From contig NZ_CP064781.1 in the NCBI RefSeq assembly GCF_016858125.1, positions 496,001 to 560,000 on the forward strand: a DNA stretch of 64,000 nucleotides, read 5' to 3'. Shown piece by piece: positions 36,043 through 46,897 of the stretch. Position 1 is the first letter of the stretch, and the number at the start of each line of letters is the position of its first letter. The notes under the pieces are model-generated. The model was not told the origin of the DNA. It searched no databases and was given only the letters and a program-made list of their open reading frames with translations. The translations under genes were made by a program, and so were the position numbers. This DNA is from Azospira restricta. GTDB taxonomy: Bacteria > Pseudomonadota > Gammaproteobacteria > Burkholderiales > Rhodocyclaceae.

Positions 36043-36888
36043 CTACGGCACCGCCTGCAGCTGGTCGGCGATGCGCCGGGTCAGGTCGGCGACCGGCAGC
36101 GCATAGGGGAAGCGGGCGAGCAGGCGGCCGTCCGGCCCGAGCAGGAACATCCCCGCCGAATGGTCGACGGTGTAGCGCTCGGCCGGCGCCCCCGGCTCGC
36201 GCACCTTCTCGTAGCGCACCCTGAAGTTGTCGGCGACGCCGCGGACCAGCTCCGGCGAGCCGGTCAGGCCGAGGATGCGCGCATCGAAGGTGGCCGTGTA
36301 TTCCTTCAGCAGCGCCGGCGTGTCGCGCTCGGGATCGACGGTGACGAACAGCGGCTGCACGCGCTTCGCCGATTCGCCGAGCGCCTTCAGCACCGCCGCC
36401 ATCTCGGCCAGCGTCGTCGGGCAGACGTCCGGGCACGAGATGTAGCCGAAGGTGATCAGCTGGAAGCGGCCGCGGAAATCCTGGTCGGTGACGGTGCGGC
36501 CGTGGTGGTCGGCGAGCAGGTAGCGGGGAACGACCTCGCCGGCTGCTGGCGGCTCGGCGCCGGCGTCGCGCGCCGACGGATAGGCCAGGCGCAGTTCGAG
36601 CACCGCCGCGTCGACCTCGGCCGCCAGCCGCCGGCGCTCGCCGCACGCGGCCGGCGACAGGAAGCTGCGGTTGGTTTCCGCCTCGAAGCGCTCGCCGACC
36701 TCGCGCGTCTTCGGCGCCAGCGCGACCAGCGCATTCTTCGCCTGTGCCGCCACGTCCATCTGCTTGCAGGCCAGCGCCTGGCCGTTGAGCCGGCCGAGCC
36801 GGGCGACCGCGGCCAGCCCGTCGGCCTCGGCGGCGTGCGCGGGAACGAGCGCGGCGAGCGCGAGGGCGAGGGACAGGGGGCGTTTCAT
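36043..36888 (-). CDS. SCO1/SenC-family copper chaperone with extra N-terminal domain
   Basis: A thioredoxin-fold periplasmic protein of 281 residues that inserts copper into cytochrome oxidase CuA or acts as a thiol reductase. The copper motif is C152-P-D-V-C156 in FGYISCPDVCPTTLAEM, with the third ligand histidine in TVDHSAGMFLL. A signal peptide covers about residues 1-19 (VPAHA before AEAD). Between the signal peptide and the SCO domain (starting about residue 115) lies a helical domain of some 90 residues with two cysteines (LACKQ, AACGE) that ordinary SCO proteins lack. No cytochrome oxidase genes are adjacent. Confidence 0.9.
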   Translation of the reverse strand: MKRPLSLALALAALVPAHAAEADGLAAVARLGRLNGQALACKQMDVAAQAKNALVALAPKTREVGERFEAETNRSFLSPAACGERRRLAAEVDAAVLELRLAYPSARDAGAEPPAAGEVVPRYLLADHHGRTVTDQDFRGRFQLITFGYISCPDVCPTTLAEMAAVLKALGESAKRVQPLFVTVDPERDTPALLKEYTATFDARILGLTGSPELVRGVADNFRVRYEKVREPGAPAERYTVDHSAGMFLLGPDGRLLARFPYALPVADLTRRIADQLQAVP

Positions 36889-36934
36889 CGCGGCAATCTC
36901 TTGATCGGTCAGGCGCGGATTATAAGGACAAAAA

Positions 36935-37729
36935 TCAAAGCCGCGGCTTGCGCGGCGCAGCGACGAAGAGGCGGTCGTAAGCCCAGTTCGGCAACAGGCG
37001 CAGCAGCTTGGCGACCACCCCCATCTGCCACGGAATCACCGCGTAGCTGGTGCCGCGCGCGATCGCCGCGGCGAAGCGGCGCGCCGCCGCGTCGGCCGGC
37101 AGCAGGAAGGGCATCGGGTAGGGGTTGATCTCGGTCATCGGCGTGTCGATGTAGCCGGGAGCGATGGTCACCACCTGGATCCCGTACGGCCGCATCTCCA
37201 GGCGCAGGCTCTCCAGGTAGGCGATCGCCGCCGCCTTCGACGCGCTGTAGGCCTCGGCGCCGGGCAGGCCGCGGATGCCGGCGACCGAGGCGATGCCGAC
37301 CAGGCGGCCGCCCCCACCGCCGGCGCGCAGCGGCCCGATGAACGGCGCGAAGGTCGCCGCCATGCCGTAGACGTTGGTGTCCATGATGCGGCGGAACACC
37401 GCCAGGTCTTCGCTGTGCTCGGTCAGCGTGCCGGCCGACACCCCGGCGTTGGCGATCACGATGTCCGGCGCACCGAAGCGGGCGACGAAGTCGGCAGCGG
37501 CCGCGGCCAGCGCCGGCGCATCGGCGACGTCGAGCGGATAGGTCGCGTGTTCGCCGGGCAAGGCCGCCGCCAGCGCGGCGAGCGCGTCGGCGCGGCGCGC
37601 GGCGAGACCGAGCACGGCGCCCTCGGCGGCGTAGTGGCGGGCGAGCGCGGCGCCGATGCCGCTCGAGGCGCCGGTAAGAAAAACCCGCAGCGGGCTGCGG
37701 GTTTCCGGTGACGCGGGAACGGCCGGCAC
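36935..37729 (-). CDS. short-chain dehydrogenase/reductase
   Basis: A classical SDR of 264 residues with the NAD(P) loop FLTGASSGIGAALA, NAG (IANAGVS) and the catalytic YSASK. The substrate is unknown. The best start is GTG at 37729, 5 bases after the dsbA stop. There is no ATG, GTG or TTG between it and the first strand. The codons for residues 9-17 are also a strong terminator hairpin for dsbA, so expression depends on read-through or translation across it. Confidence 0.85.
   Translation of the reverse strand: MPAVPASPETRSPLRVFLTGASSGIGAALARHYAAEGAVLGLAARRADALAALAAALPGEHATYPLDVADAPALAAAAADFVARFGAPDIVIANAGVSAGTLTEHSEDLAVFRRIMDTNVYGMAATFAPFIGPLRAGGGGGRLVGIASVAGIRGLPGAEAYSASKAAAIAYLESLRLEMRPYGIQVVTIAPGYIDTPMTEINPYPMPFLLPADAAARRFAAAIARGTSYAVIPWQMGVVAKLLRLLPNWAYDRLFVAAPRKPRL
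37675..37704 (-). terminator. rho-independent terminator after dsbA, inside the SDR 5' coding region
   Basis: On the minus strand AAACCCGCAG-CCCG-CTGCGGGTTT is a perfect 10-bp stem followed by TTCTT, so the T-rich tail reads TTTTTCTT. It is a textbook intrinsic terminator, 31 bases after the dsbA stop. Confidence 0.8.
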
Positions 37730-37734
37730 GCGGC

Positions 37735-38379
37735 TTACTTTTTCTTCTCGCTGCGCGCCTTGGCGATCACCTTGTCGGTGCGCGCGAGCAGTTCCTCGTA
37801 GCTCTTGATGCCCTCGTTCAGCACCATGTAGCGGCCGTCGACGGCGATCGCCGGGACGCCCTGCACCTTGTAGGCCTGGGTCATCTGGTCGGCGCGCTTC
37901 ATCTTGCTCTGCACGCCGAAGGAGCCGAAGGCGTCGGCGAACTTCTTGCCGTCGACGCCCTGCTGCACGGCGAACTGCATGATCGTCGCCTCGTCGTAGA
38001 GCTTGACGCCCTTCTCGTGGATCGCCTGGAAGGCGGCGTTGTCGAGGCGGCCGAGCTCGCCGATGACCTCGGCGGCGTAGTACAGCTTGCCGATGTTGGC
38101 CCACTGCGCGCGGCCGAAGGACACCGGCACGCGCTTGAAGACGACGTCGGCCGGCAGCTTCGCCGCCCACTTGCTGATCAGCGGGTGGAAGTCGTTGCAG
38201 TGCGGACAGCCGTAGGAGAAGAACTCGATCACTTCGATCTTGGCCGGATTCTCGCTCGCCTGCGCCGGTTCGATCGGCACGTAGTCGCGGCCGGCGGCGA
38301 CCTGCGCCTGCGCCGAAGCGGAAATCATCAGGGCCGCGGCAAACCCGGCCAGCAACGAAACGAAAGTGCGCTTGTGCAT
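37735..38379 (-). CDS. dsbA: thiol:disulfide interchange protein DsbA
   Basis: A periplasmic oxidase of 214 residues that introduces disulfides into exported proteins. It has a signal peptide (about residues 1-25, ASAQA before QVAA), the active site C58-P-H-C61 in FFSYGCPHCNDFHP and the cis-proline loop VPAIAVDG. AGGAGAAG lies just before the ATG. It follows the SPOR-domain gene by 11 bases in the argS-SPOR-dsbA order common in betaproteobacteria. Confidence 0.95.
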   Translation of the reverse strand: MHKRTFVSLLAGFAAALMISASAQAQVAAGRDYVPIEPAQASENPAKIEVIEFFSYGCPHCNDFHPLISKWAAKLPADVVFKRVPVSFGRAQWANIGKLYYAAEVIGELGRLDNAAFQAIHEKGVKLYDEATIMQFAVQQGVDGKKFADAFGSFGVQSKMKRADQMTQAYKVQGVPAIAVDGRYMVLNEGIKSYEELLARTDKVIAKARSEKKK

Positions 38380-38390
38380 CGTTCTTCTCC

Positions 38391-38987
38391 TTAATCCTTC
38401 TTGGCTACGGCCGCCTCGATCCCCTGCTTGGCGAGTTCGGAGCGGACCCGGTTGACGTCGTCGATCTTCGCATACGGCCCGAGGCGGACGCGGTACCACA
38501 CCTTGTCCTGCACCATCACCTGCTGGATGGCGGCCTCCATGCCCAATAACGCGAGTTTCGCCTTCTGGTTGTCGGCGTCGCCCGGATTCTGGAACGAGCC
38601 GGCCTGCAGGTAGATGCTCTCCTTGCCGGCGGCTTCGACTTCCTTGCCTTTCGCCTCCTTCGGCTCCGGCGCCGCGGGGTCGACCTTGGCCTCGGCCTTG
38701 CCCGGCAGGATGTCGTAGAACTGGAAGCGCTTCTCCGGCACCGGATCGCCCGGCTTGCCCGGCAGCGGCGCCGGCGCGCCGTTGGCCGCGGGCACCGCCT
38801 TGGCGCCGTTGCCCGTCGCCGGCACGGCGACCTGCGGCTTGAACGGCGCCGGCATCTTGTTGATGTACCAGACGACCGCCGCCGCCCCGACGATGCCGAG
38901 GACGAGGCCGACGAACAGGCCGACCAGCGTGCCGCCGGCCGACTTCTTCTTCGCCGGGGCGCGTTTGGGTTTCATGTCGCGGCTCAT
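38391..38987 (-). CDS. SPOR-domain membrane protein (FtsN-like)
   Basis: A 198-residue bitopic inner-membrane protein: a basic cytoplasmic head ([11 protein letters not shown]), one membrane helix ([20 protein letters not shown]), a Pro/Ala/Lys-rich periplasmic linker and a C-terminal SPOR domain ([36 protein letters not shown]) that binds denuded septal peptidoglycan. It sits between argS and dsbA, where FtsN-like proteins are commonly found in betaproteobacteria. A division role is inferred. Confidence 0.88.
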   Translation of the reverse strand: MSRDMKPKRAPAKKKSAGGTLVGLFVGLVLGIVGAAAVVWYINKMPAPFKPQVAVPATGNGAKAVPAANGAPAPLPGKPGDPVPEKRFQFYDILPGKAEAKVDPAAPEPKEAKGKEVEAAGKESIYLQAGSFQNPGDADNQKAKLALLGMEAAIQQVMVQDKVWYRVRLGPYAKIDDVNRVRSELAKQGIEAAVAKKD

Positions 38988-39017
38988 TGCGTGGGGCTTC
39001 CTTGCGTTAGCGAATGC

Positions 39018-40790
39018 TTACATCGATTCCGGGCACGAGACGCCGAGGATCGCCATGCCGTTCCTGATCGTCCGGCGGACGGCGGCAGCGAGCGCGACGC
39101 GCGCATCCTTCAGCGCGGCATCGTCGACCAGCATGCGCTCGGCGTTGTACCAGCTGTGGAACTCGGCGGCGAGGTCCTTCAGGTAGAAGGCGATGCTGTG
39201 CGGCGCCAGGTCGGCGGCGGCGGCCTCGATCACTTCCCGGAACTCGGCCAGCTTGGCGGCGAGCGCCAGCTCGCGCGGGCTGTCGAGGCGGCCGAGGTCG
39301 GCCTTGGCCAGCTCGGCCTCGTTGCCGCCGGCCTCGGTCCAGGCGTTCAGCACCGAGCAGATGCGGGCGTGCGCATATTGGATGTAGTAGACCGGGTTTT
39401 CGTTCGACTGGCTCTTGGCGAGGTCGAGGTCGAAGTCGAGGTGCTGGTCGGACTTCCTGAGCACGTAGAAGAAGCGGCAGGCGTCGTTGCCGACCTCGCG
39501 GCGCAGGTCGCGCAGCGTCACGAACTCGCCCGAGCGGGTCGACATCGAGGCCTTCTGGCCGTTGCGGTAGAGCACCGCGAACTGGACCAGCGCCACGTGC
39601 AGCTTGGCCGCGTCGAGGTCGAGCGCCTGCAGCGCGCCGGTGACGCGCGGGATGTAGCCGTGGTGGTCGGCGCCCCAGATGTTGATGACCTTGTCGAAGC
39701 CGCGCTCGAACTTGTTCAGGTGGTAGGCGATGTCCGACGCGAAATAGGTGTAGAGGCCGTTCTCGCGCTGCACGACGCGGTCCTTCTCGTCGCCGAAGGC
39801 GGTCGAGCGGAACCACTTGGCGCCGTCCTGCAGGTAGATGTGGCCGGCCTTCTCCATGCGCTCGATGCAGCGGGCGACGAGCCCGGTGTCGTAGAGCGCC
39901 TTCTCCGAGAACCAGACCTCGAAGTGCACGCCGAACTCCTCGAGGTCGTCGCGGCAGTCGGCGAGCTGCTCGGTCAGCGCGTGGTTATGCACGTAGGCCC
40001 AGTCCTCGCCGAGCAGCGTCTTGGCGTTGGCGATCAGCGCGTCGAGATGCAGCTCGCGCTGGTTCTTCGCCTCGTCGTCGGCGCGCGCGGCGTCCGGCAG
40101 GCCGGGGGTGTTGGCGAGCACGTCGGCGGCCTTCTTCACGTACTTGTCGCGGTGCGCCAGCTGCATCTGCTTGGCCATGCCGCGCACGTAGTCGCCCTGG
40201 TAGGCGTTCGGCGGGAACGGCAGGTGCTCGTTGTGCAGCTCCAGGTAGCGCAGCCAGGTCGACAGGCCGAGGATGTCCATCTGCCGGCCGGCGTCGTTCA
40301 CGTAGTATTCGCGCGTCACGTCCCAGCCGGCGAAGGCGAGCAGGCTGGACAGCGAGGCGCCGTAGGCGGCGCCGCGGCCGTGGCCGACGTGCAGCGGGCC
40401 GGTCGGGTTGGCGGAGACGAACTCGACCTGGATCTTCTGCTTGCCGCCGGCCGTCGAGCGGCCGTAATCGGCGCCGGCGGCGAGCACGTCGCCGACCACC
40501 TTCAGCTTGGCGGCGGGCTTCAGCGTGAAGTTGATGAAGCCAGGGCCGGCGATCTCGGTCTTCTCGACCCAGGGCGAGGCCGGCAGTTCGGAAACGAGCA
40601 GCTGCGCGACGTCGCGCGGCGAGCGCTTCATCGCCTTGGCGATCTGCAGCGCGAGATTGCTGGCAAAGTCGCCGTGCGACGCCTGTTTCGGGCGGTCGAG
40701 AACGATGGCCGTGTCGGCGGCGTCGGGCGCGACGCTCTGCAGCGCCGCCTTCAGCAGCGCGGCGATATGGGTGCGGAGATCCTGAGTCAT
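39018..40790 (-). CDS. argS: arginyl-tRNA synthetase
   Basis: Class I aminoacyl-tRNA synthetase of 590 residues. The HIGH-type motif is [13 protein letters not shown] and the KMSKS-type loop is [12 protein letters not shown]. An N-terminal Add-1 domain and a C-terminal anticodon-binding DALR domain ([13 protein letters not shown] and beyond) are present. ATG at 40790 gives the normal N terminus [17 protein letters not shown]. It is divergent from ubiB across a 114-base gap. Confidence 0.97.
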   Translation of the reverse strand: MTQDLRTHIAALLKAALQSVAPDAADTAIVLDRPKQASHGDFASNLALQIAKAMKRSPRDVAQLLVSELPASPWVEKTEIAGPGFINFTLKPAAKLKVVGDVLAAGADYGRSTAGGKQKIQVEFVSANPTGPLHVGHGRGAAYGASLSSLLAFAGWDVTREYYVNDAGRQMDILGLSTWLRYLELHNEHLPFPPNAYQGDYVRGMAKQMQLAHRDKYVKKAADVLANTPGLPDAARADDEAKNQRELHLDALIANAKTLLGEDWAYVHNHALTEQLADCRDDLEEFGVHFEVWFSEKALYDTGLVARCIERMEKAGHIYLQDGAKWFRSTAFGDEKDRVVQRENGLYTYFASDIAYHLNKFERGFDKVINIWGADHHGYIPRVTGALQALDLDAAKLHVALVQFAVLYRNGQKASMSTRSGEFVTLRDLRREVGNDACRFFYVLRKSDQHLDFDLDLAKSQSNENPVYYIQYAHARICSVLNAWTEAGGNEAELAKADLGRLDSPRELALAAKLAEFREVIEAAAADLAPHSIAFYLKDLAAEFHSWYNAERMLVDDAALKDARVALAAAVRRTIRNGMAILGVSCPESM

Positions 40791-40904
40791 GAAGCCGGGG
40801 AAAATTGCCAAAGCGGCGATTATACGCGCTTCCGGGACCCGGCGAATCCGTGTAAATTCGCGGTTTTCCTGCATTTTTCGCCGTTTTCCGGCGCCGCACC
40901 CACC

Positions 40905-42428
40905 TTGCGCCTCTTCCGCCTCGCCAAGATCCTCGCCGTCTCCAGCCGCTACGGGCTGGACGAGATGCTGCTCGAACACGAACCTTCCGGCCGGCTGGCG
41001 GCGATTTCGCGCGCATTACATTTCTGGCGCCGCTTCGACGAGCCGGAGGCGGTTCGCCTGCGGAAGGCGCTGGAGGCGCTGGGGCCGATCTTCGTCAAGT
41101 TCGGGCAGGTGCTGTCGACGCGCCGCGACCTGCTGCCGCCGGACATCGCCGACGAACTCGCCAAGCTGCAGGACCGCGTGCCGCCGTTCTCGTCGGCGCA
41201 GGCGCTGGCCGAGGTCGAGAAGGCCTACGGCAAGCCGGCGTCCGAAGTCTTCGCCGAATTCAGCGCCGAGCCGGTGGCCAGCGCCTCGGTGGCGCAGGTG
41301 CACCTCGCGCGGCTGCCCGACGGCCGCGACGTCGCGGTGAAAATCCTGCGCCCGAACATGCAGGGCGTCATCGAGCACGACCTGGCGCTGATGGACACGC
41401 TCGCCGGTCTGGTCGAGAAGGTCTGGTCGGACGGCAAGCGGCTGAAGCCGCGCGAGGTCGTCGCCGAGTTCGCCAAGTACCTGCGCGACGAGCTCGACCT
41501 GATGCGCGAGGCGTCGAACTGTTCGCAGCTCAGGCGCAACTTCGAGGGCTCGACGCTGCTTGTCGTTCCGGAAGTCTACTGGGACTGGTGCACCGCGTCG
41601 GTAATGGTCATGGAGCGCATGCGCGGCATCCCGATCAGCCACCGCGACGCGCTGGTCGCCGCCGGCGTCGACCTGAAGGCGCTGTCGCGGGCCGGCGTCG
41701 AAATCTTCTTCACGCAGGTCTTCCGCGATGGCTTCTTCCACGCCGACATGCACCCCGGCAACATCTTCGTCGCCACCGAGGGCGAGAAGCACGGCCGCTA
41801 CATCGCGCTCGACTTCGGCATCGTCGGCACGCTGACCGACACCGACAAGAACTACCTGGCGCAGAACTTCCTCGCCTTCTTCCAGCGCGACTACAAGCGC
41901 GTCGCGCAGGCGCACGTCGAGGCCGGCTGGGCGCCGGCGGACACCCGCGTCGACGAGTTCGAGGCGGCGATCCGCGCCGTCTGCGAGCCGATCTTCGACC
42001 GGCCGCTGAAGGAAATCTCGTTCGGCAAGGTGCTGCTACGCCTGTTCCAGACCTCGCGCCGCTTCAACGTCGAGATCCAGCCGCAGCTGGTGATGCTGCA
42101 GAAGACGCTGTTGAACATCGAGGGCCTCGGCCGCCAGCTCGACCCCGACCTCGACCTGTGGAAGACCGCGAAGCCCTTCCTCGAGCGCTGGATGAGCGAG
42201 CAGCTCGGCTGGCGCGGCGTGAAGAGGAACCTCGCCGCCGAGGCGCCGAACTGGGCGCGCACGCTGCCGCAACTGCCGCGGTTGGTGCATCAGGCGCTGT
42301 CGCGCCCGCCGGCGGCCGACCTGTCGCCGCTCTTGGCCGAAATCGCCGCCGGCCAGCGCCGGCAGAACTGGCTGCTGGCGGCGATCGCCGCGCTGCTCGC
42401 CACGGCGCTGGCGCTGCCCTACTTGTAA
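40905..42428 (+). CDS. ubiB: UbiB-family kinase-like protein for ubiquinone synthesis
   Basis: A 507-residue atypical protein-kinase-like ATPase that supports ubiquinone biosynthesis, perhaps by extracting lipid intermediates from the membrane. The KxGQ motif [16 protein letters not shown], the alanine-rich loop [21 protein letters not shown] and the ALDFGIVG motif are present. One C-terminal membrane helix follows (about the last 20 residues). The start is TTG at 40905 (LRLFRLAK), since no ATG or GTG in this frame fits the family N terminus. Confidence 0.92.
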   Translation: MRLFRLAKILAVSSRYGLDEMLLEHEPSGRLAAISRALHFWRRFDEPEAVRLRKALEALGPIFVKFGQVLSTRRDLLPPDIADELAKLQDRVPPFSSAQALAEVEKAYGKPASEVFAEFSAEPVASASVAQVHLARLPDGRDVAVKILRPNMQGVIEHDLALMDTLAGLVEKVWSDGKRLKPREVVAEFAKYLRDELDLMREASNCSQLRRNFEGSTLLVVPEVYWDWCTASVMVMERMRGIPISHRDALVAAGVDLKALSRAGVEIFFTQVFRDGFFHADMHPGNIFVATEGEKHGRYIALDFGIVGTLTDTDKNYLAQNFLAFFQRDYKRVAQAHVEAGWAPADTRVDEFEAAIRAVCEPIFDRPLKEISFGKVLLRLFQTSRRFNVEIQPQLVMLQKTLLNIEGLGRQLDPDLDLWKTAKPFLERWMSEQLGWRGVKRNLAAEAPNWARTLPQLPRLVHQALSRPPAADLSPLLAEIAAGQRRQNWLLAAIAALLATALALPYL

Positions 42429-42483
42429 TCGGCCGCCGCCGGCGCCAGACTGCGGGCCTCCCCTGCCCTTGCGAGGTGCTGCC

Positions 42484-42933
42484 ATGCCGCTGTCGACCGT
42501 TCCCGCCGCGCCCGGCCAGTGCATCTTCTGCCGGCTGGTCGCCGGCGAAATCCCCGCCTCGCGCGTCTACGAGGACGAACAGACGATCGCCTTCATGGAC
42601 CTCGGCCAGCTCAACCCCGGCCACACCTTGGTCGCCGTCAAGCGCCACGCGGCGACGCTGCTCGATCTGACGCCGGACGAGGCCGCCGCCGCGATGCGCA
42701 CCGCGCAGCGCGTCGCGCAGGCCGTCGCCGCCGCCTTCGACCCGCCCGGAATCACGCTGCTGCAGGCCAACGGCAGGGAGGGCGAGCAGACCGTCTTCCA
42801 TTTCCACCTGCACGTCGTGCCGCGCCATGCCGGCGACGGCGTCGGCCTCGCCTGGCCGCGCAAGGACCCGCCGCGCGAGCTGCTCGAAGGCTACGCCGAG
42901 CGCCTGCGCCGGGCGCTGGCGTCGGCGGGCTGA
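42484..42933 (+). CDS. HIT-family hydrolase
   Basis: A 149-residue histidine-triad protein with CIFCRLVAGEIPASRVYED at the N terminus and the active site HFHLHVVPRH. Family members hydrolyse nucleoside phosphoramidates or dinucleotide polyphosphates; this specific substrate is unknown. GAGG lies about 8 bases before the ATG. It is 55 bases downstream of ubiB and may be cotranscribed. Confidence 0.92.
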   Translation: MPLSTVPAAPGQCIFCRLVAGEIPASRVYEDEQTIAFMDLGQLNPGHTLVAVKRHAATLLDLTPDEAAAAMRTAQRVAQAVAAAFDPPGITLLQANGREGEQTVFHFHLHVVPRHAGDGVGLAWPRKDPPRELLEGYAERLRRALASAG

Positions 42934-42997
42934 CGCCCCCGTCCGCCGCCGGGGTCGCCGGCGGGCGGTGCCTGTGCTATCTTCGCCGCCACACAAT

Positions 42998-43013
42998 TTA
43001 AACGGTCGTTTGA
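42998..43013. promoter_or_regulatory. possible TetR-type operator before the FabH-like gene
   Basis: TTAAACGGTCGTTTGA contains AAACG-GT-CGTTT, a near-perfect inverted repeat covering the place where the ribosome site would be, directly before the ATG at 43015. TGCTATCT at about 42974-42981 could be an extended -10. The palindrome resembles operators of TetR-family regulators of fatty-acid genes. Confidence 0.45.
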
Positions 43014-43014
43014 T

Positions 43015-44136
<1,122 letters not shown>

Positions 44137-44195
44137 GGCTGCCGGCGCACCATCGGGGTGCGGAAAAAAGCGTCAAGAACCAGTGACTTGTCGCA

Positions 44196-44222
44196 TATAA
44201 TCGCCCCCGTTCGAAAGGGGGC
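44196..44222 (+). promoter_or_regulatory. consensus -10 and leader hairpin of the symporter gene
   Basis: TATAAT at 44196-44201 is a perfect -10 element. It is followed at once by GCCCCC-GTTCGAAA-GGGGGC (44203-44222), a 6-bp GC stem that would lie at the very 5' end of the mRNA and could stabilise it. The -35 region is weak. Confidence 0.55.
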
Positions 44223-44245
44223 CGCCGGGGTGCCTCCGGGCATTC

Positions 44246-45766
44246 ATGGGGGAACGCCAGACCATGCTGATCTGGTTCGTAGTGATCTATCTGATGGTGT
44301 CGATCGGCATCGGCCTCTACGCCGCGACGCGCGTGCACAACGCCAAGGACTTCGCGGTCGCCGGCCGCCACCTGCCGACGCCGGTGGTGATGGCCACGGT
44401 CTTCGCTACCTGGTTCGGCGCCGAGGCGATCTTCGGCGTCTCCGCCACCTTCGTCAAGGAAGGTCTCGGCGGCGTCGTCGCCGACCCCTTCGGCTCGTCG
44501 CTGTGCCTGATCATCGCCGGTTTCTTCTTCGCCACCAAGCTGTACCGGCTGAACATCCTGACCCTCGGCGACTACTACCGGATGCGCTACAACCGCACCG
44601 TCGAGGTGCTGACGACGCTCGCCATCGTGATCTCCTACCTCGGCTGGGTGTCGGCGCAGATCAAGGCGCTCGGGCTGATCTTCAACTTCGTCACCGACGG
44701 CGCGGTCAGCCAGGAAATGGGCATGGTCCTCGGCGCCGCGATCGTGCTCACCTACACCACCTTCGGCGGCATGCTCTCGGTCGCCATCCTCGACTTCGTG
44801 CAGATGGGCGTGATCATCGCCGGCCTGCTCTACATCGCCTCGGTCGTCGCCGACATGACCGGCGGCGTCGCGCCGGTGGTCGAGCACGCGGCCGCCGCCG
44901 GCAAGCTCGACTTCTTCCCGCCGGCCGACCCGTGGCTGTGGCTGACCTTCCTCGGCGCCTGGGTGACGATGATGCTCGGCTCGATCCCGCAGCAGGACGT
45001 CTTCCAGCGCATCACCTCGGCGAAGAGCCCGAAGGTGGCGATCGCCGGCTCGCTGCTCGGCGGCTCGATCTACTTTTTCTTCTGCTTCGTGCCGATGTTC
45101 ATCGCCTACTCGGCGACGCTGATCGACCCCGAGCTGTTCAACACGCTGATCGCCGAGGATTCGCAGCGCGTGCTGCCGACGCTGGTGATGCAGCACACGC
45201 CGCTCTTGGCGCAGGTGATCTTCTTCGGCGCGGTGATCTCGGCGATCATGAGCTGCTCGGCGGCGACGCTGCTGGCGCCGCCGGTGTCGTTCGCCGAGAA
45301 CATCGTGCGCGGCTTCTTCCCGGGCATGAGCGACCACCACTTCCTGCGCGTGATGCGCGTCACCATCCTCGTCTTCGCGCTGTGCGTGCTCGCCTACGCG
45401 CTCAACTCCGAGCTGTCGATCTTCCACATGGTCGAGTCGGCGTACAAGATCACGCTCGCCGGCGCCTTCGTGCCGCTGTTCTTCGGCGCCTTCTGGAAAC
45501 GCGCGACGACGCAGGGTGCGCTGGCCGCGATCTTCGGCGGCATCGGCGCCTGGCTGCTGGTCGAGCTGCTCGTCGGCGAGGGCAGCCCGGTGCCGCCGCA
45601 GCTGATCGGCCTCGGCGTCTCGATGCTCGGCATGATCGCCGGCTCGCTGCTGCCGCAGTGGGTCGGCAAGGGCGCGCCGGCGGCCGACGTGCACGCCGCG
45701 CTGCACCATCACGCCGCGTCGGAAACCCACCACGTCGCGACGCCGCCGCACCACCACGAGCGCTGA
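44246..45766 (+). CDS. sodium:solute symporter (SSF family)
   Basis: An inner-membrane Na+-coupled transporter of 506 residues with about 13 membrane helices and SSF features such as FAVAGRHLPTPVVMATVFAT and a conserved GSIPQQDVFQRITSAK stretch. The substrate cannot be told from sequence alone. The last 24 residues hold nine histidines, a cytoplasmic or exposed metal-binding-like tail. Two starts are possible; the ATG at 44264 (MLIWFVV) has GGGGGA upstream and gives a cleaner first helix. It is 36 bases upstream of a polyamine ABC operon and may be cotranscribed. Confidence 0.85.
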   Translation: MGERQTMLIWFVVIYLMVSIGIGLYAATRVHNAKDFAVAGRHLPTPVVMATVFATWFGAEAIFGVSATFVKEGLGGVVADPFGSSLCLIIAGFFFATKLYRLNILTLGDYYRMRYNRTVEVLTTLAIVISYLGWVSAQIKALGLIFNFVTDGAVSQEMGMVLGAAIVLTYTTFGGMLSVAILDFVQMGVIIAGLLYIASVVADMTGGVAPVVEHAAAAGKLDFFPPADPWLWLTFLGAWVTMMLGSIPQQDVFQRITSAKSPKVAIAGSLLGGSIYFFFCFVPMFIAYSATLIDPELFNTLIAEDSQRVLPTLVMQHTPLLAQVIFFGAVISAIMSCSAATLLAPPVSFAENIVRGFFPGMSDHHFLRVMRVTILVFALCVLAYALNSELSIFHMVESAYKITLAGAFVPLFFGAFWKRATTQGALAAIFGGIGAWLLVELLVGEGSPVPPQLIGLGVSMLGMIAGSLLPQWVGKGAPAADVHAALHHHAASETHHVATPPHHHER

Positions 45767-45786
45767 CGGATGACGTCGGGCTGATC

Positions 45787-45792
45787 TACACT
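45787..45792 (+). promoter_or_regulatory. possible -10 for potA
   Basis: TACACT, with CTGACG 18 bases upstream as a weak -35, lies just before potA. The operon could have this promoter of its own besides read-through from the symporter gene. Confidence 0.35.
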
Positions 45793-45802
45793 GAGAGCAG
45801 CC

Positions 45803-46897
45803 ATGACGATCCTCGACATCCGCAACGTCACGCGCCGCTTCGGTGAACTGAAGGCCGTCGACGACGTCTCGCTGACCATCGAGGCCGGCGAGTTCTTCAC
45901 GCTGCTCGGCCCTTCCGGCTGCGGCAAGACGACGCTGCTGCGCATGATCGCCGGCTTCGACGAGCCGGACGAGGGTGAATTGTTTCTCGACGGCCGGCCG
46001 CTGGCCGGCATCCCGCCCGAGCGGCGGCCGGTGCATACGGTGTTCCAGAGCTACGCGTTGTTCCCGCACATGACGGTCGCCGAGAACGTCGTCTTCCCGT
46101 TGCAGATGGCCGCTACGCCGGGCGACGAAAGCCGCCGCCGGCTCAAGGAAACCCTCGAACTGGTGCACCTCGCCGACAAGGCCGGGCACTACCCGCACGA
46201 GCTCTCCGGCGGCCAGAAGCAGCGCGTCGCGCTGGCGCGCGGGCTGATCAACCGGCCGCGCCTGTTGCTGCTCGACGAACCGCTCGGCGCGCTCGACGCC
46301 AAGCTGCGCGAGCAGATGGAGCGCGAGCTGATCGCGCTGCAGCGCGAGGTCGGCATCACCTTCGTCTTCGTCACGCACTCGCAGCAGGAGGCGCTGGCGC
46401 TGTCGCACCGCATCGCGGTGATGAACGCCGGCCGCGTCGAGCAGGTCGACATTCCCGAACAGCTCTATGGCTTCCCGAAGAACCGCTTCGTCGCCGACTT
46501 CATCGGCACCATCAACCTGATCGACGTCGCGGTCAAGGAAGCCGGGACGCACCACCTGCTGCTCGCCGCGCCCGGCATCGGCGACATCCACGCACCGCCG
46601 GCGGCGGACGCGCGGCCCGGCGCGCCGGGAGCCTTCGCGCTGCGCCCGGAGCAGATCCGCGTCGTCAGCGCAAAGGCGGCGGCCGAGCTGAAGAACCACT
46701 TCCCCGGCCGCGTACGCAGCTATCTCTACCTCGGCGACGTCACCGTCTACAAGGTGGCGATGGGCGCCGACGGCGACGGGGCGGTGATCGAGGCGCTGCA
46801 GGCCAACGCCGCGCCCGGACGCGCCAAGTTCCACGAGGTCGGCGACGCGGTCAGCGTCTGCTGGCGCCACGATGCCGGAATCTACCTGCCGGGCTGA
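45803..46897 (+). CDS. potA: spermidine/putrescine ABC transporter ATPase
   Basis: The 364-residue ATP-binding subunit with Walker A GPSGCGKTT, signature LSGGQKQRVALARG, Walker B LLLLDEPLGALDAK and a C-terminal TOBE domain. It energises uptake of putrescine or spermidine with PotB, PotC and PotD encoded just downstream. The 3' end overlaps potB by 26 bases. Confidence 0.93.
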   Translation: MTILDIRNVTRRFGELKAVDDVSLTIEAGEFFTLLGPSGCGKTTLLRMIAGFDEPDEGELFLDGRPLAGIPPERRPVHTVFQSYALFPHMTVAENVVFPLQMAATPGDESRRRLKETLELVHLADKAGHYPHELSGGQKQRVALARGLINRPRLLLLDEPLGALDAKLREQMERELIALQREVGITFVFVTHSQQEALALSHRIAVMNAGRVEQVDIPEQLYGFPKNRFVADFIGTINLIDVAVKEAGTHHLLLAAPGIGDIHAPPAADARPGAPGAFALRPEQIRVVSAKAAAELKNHFPGRVRSYLYLGDVTVYKVAMGADGDGAVIEALQANAAPGRAKFHEVGDAVSVCWRHDAGIYLPG

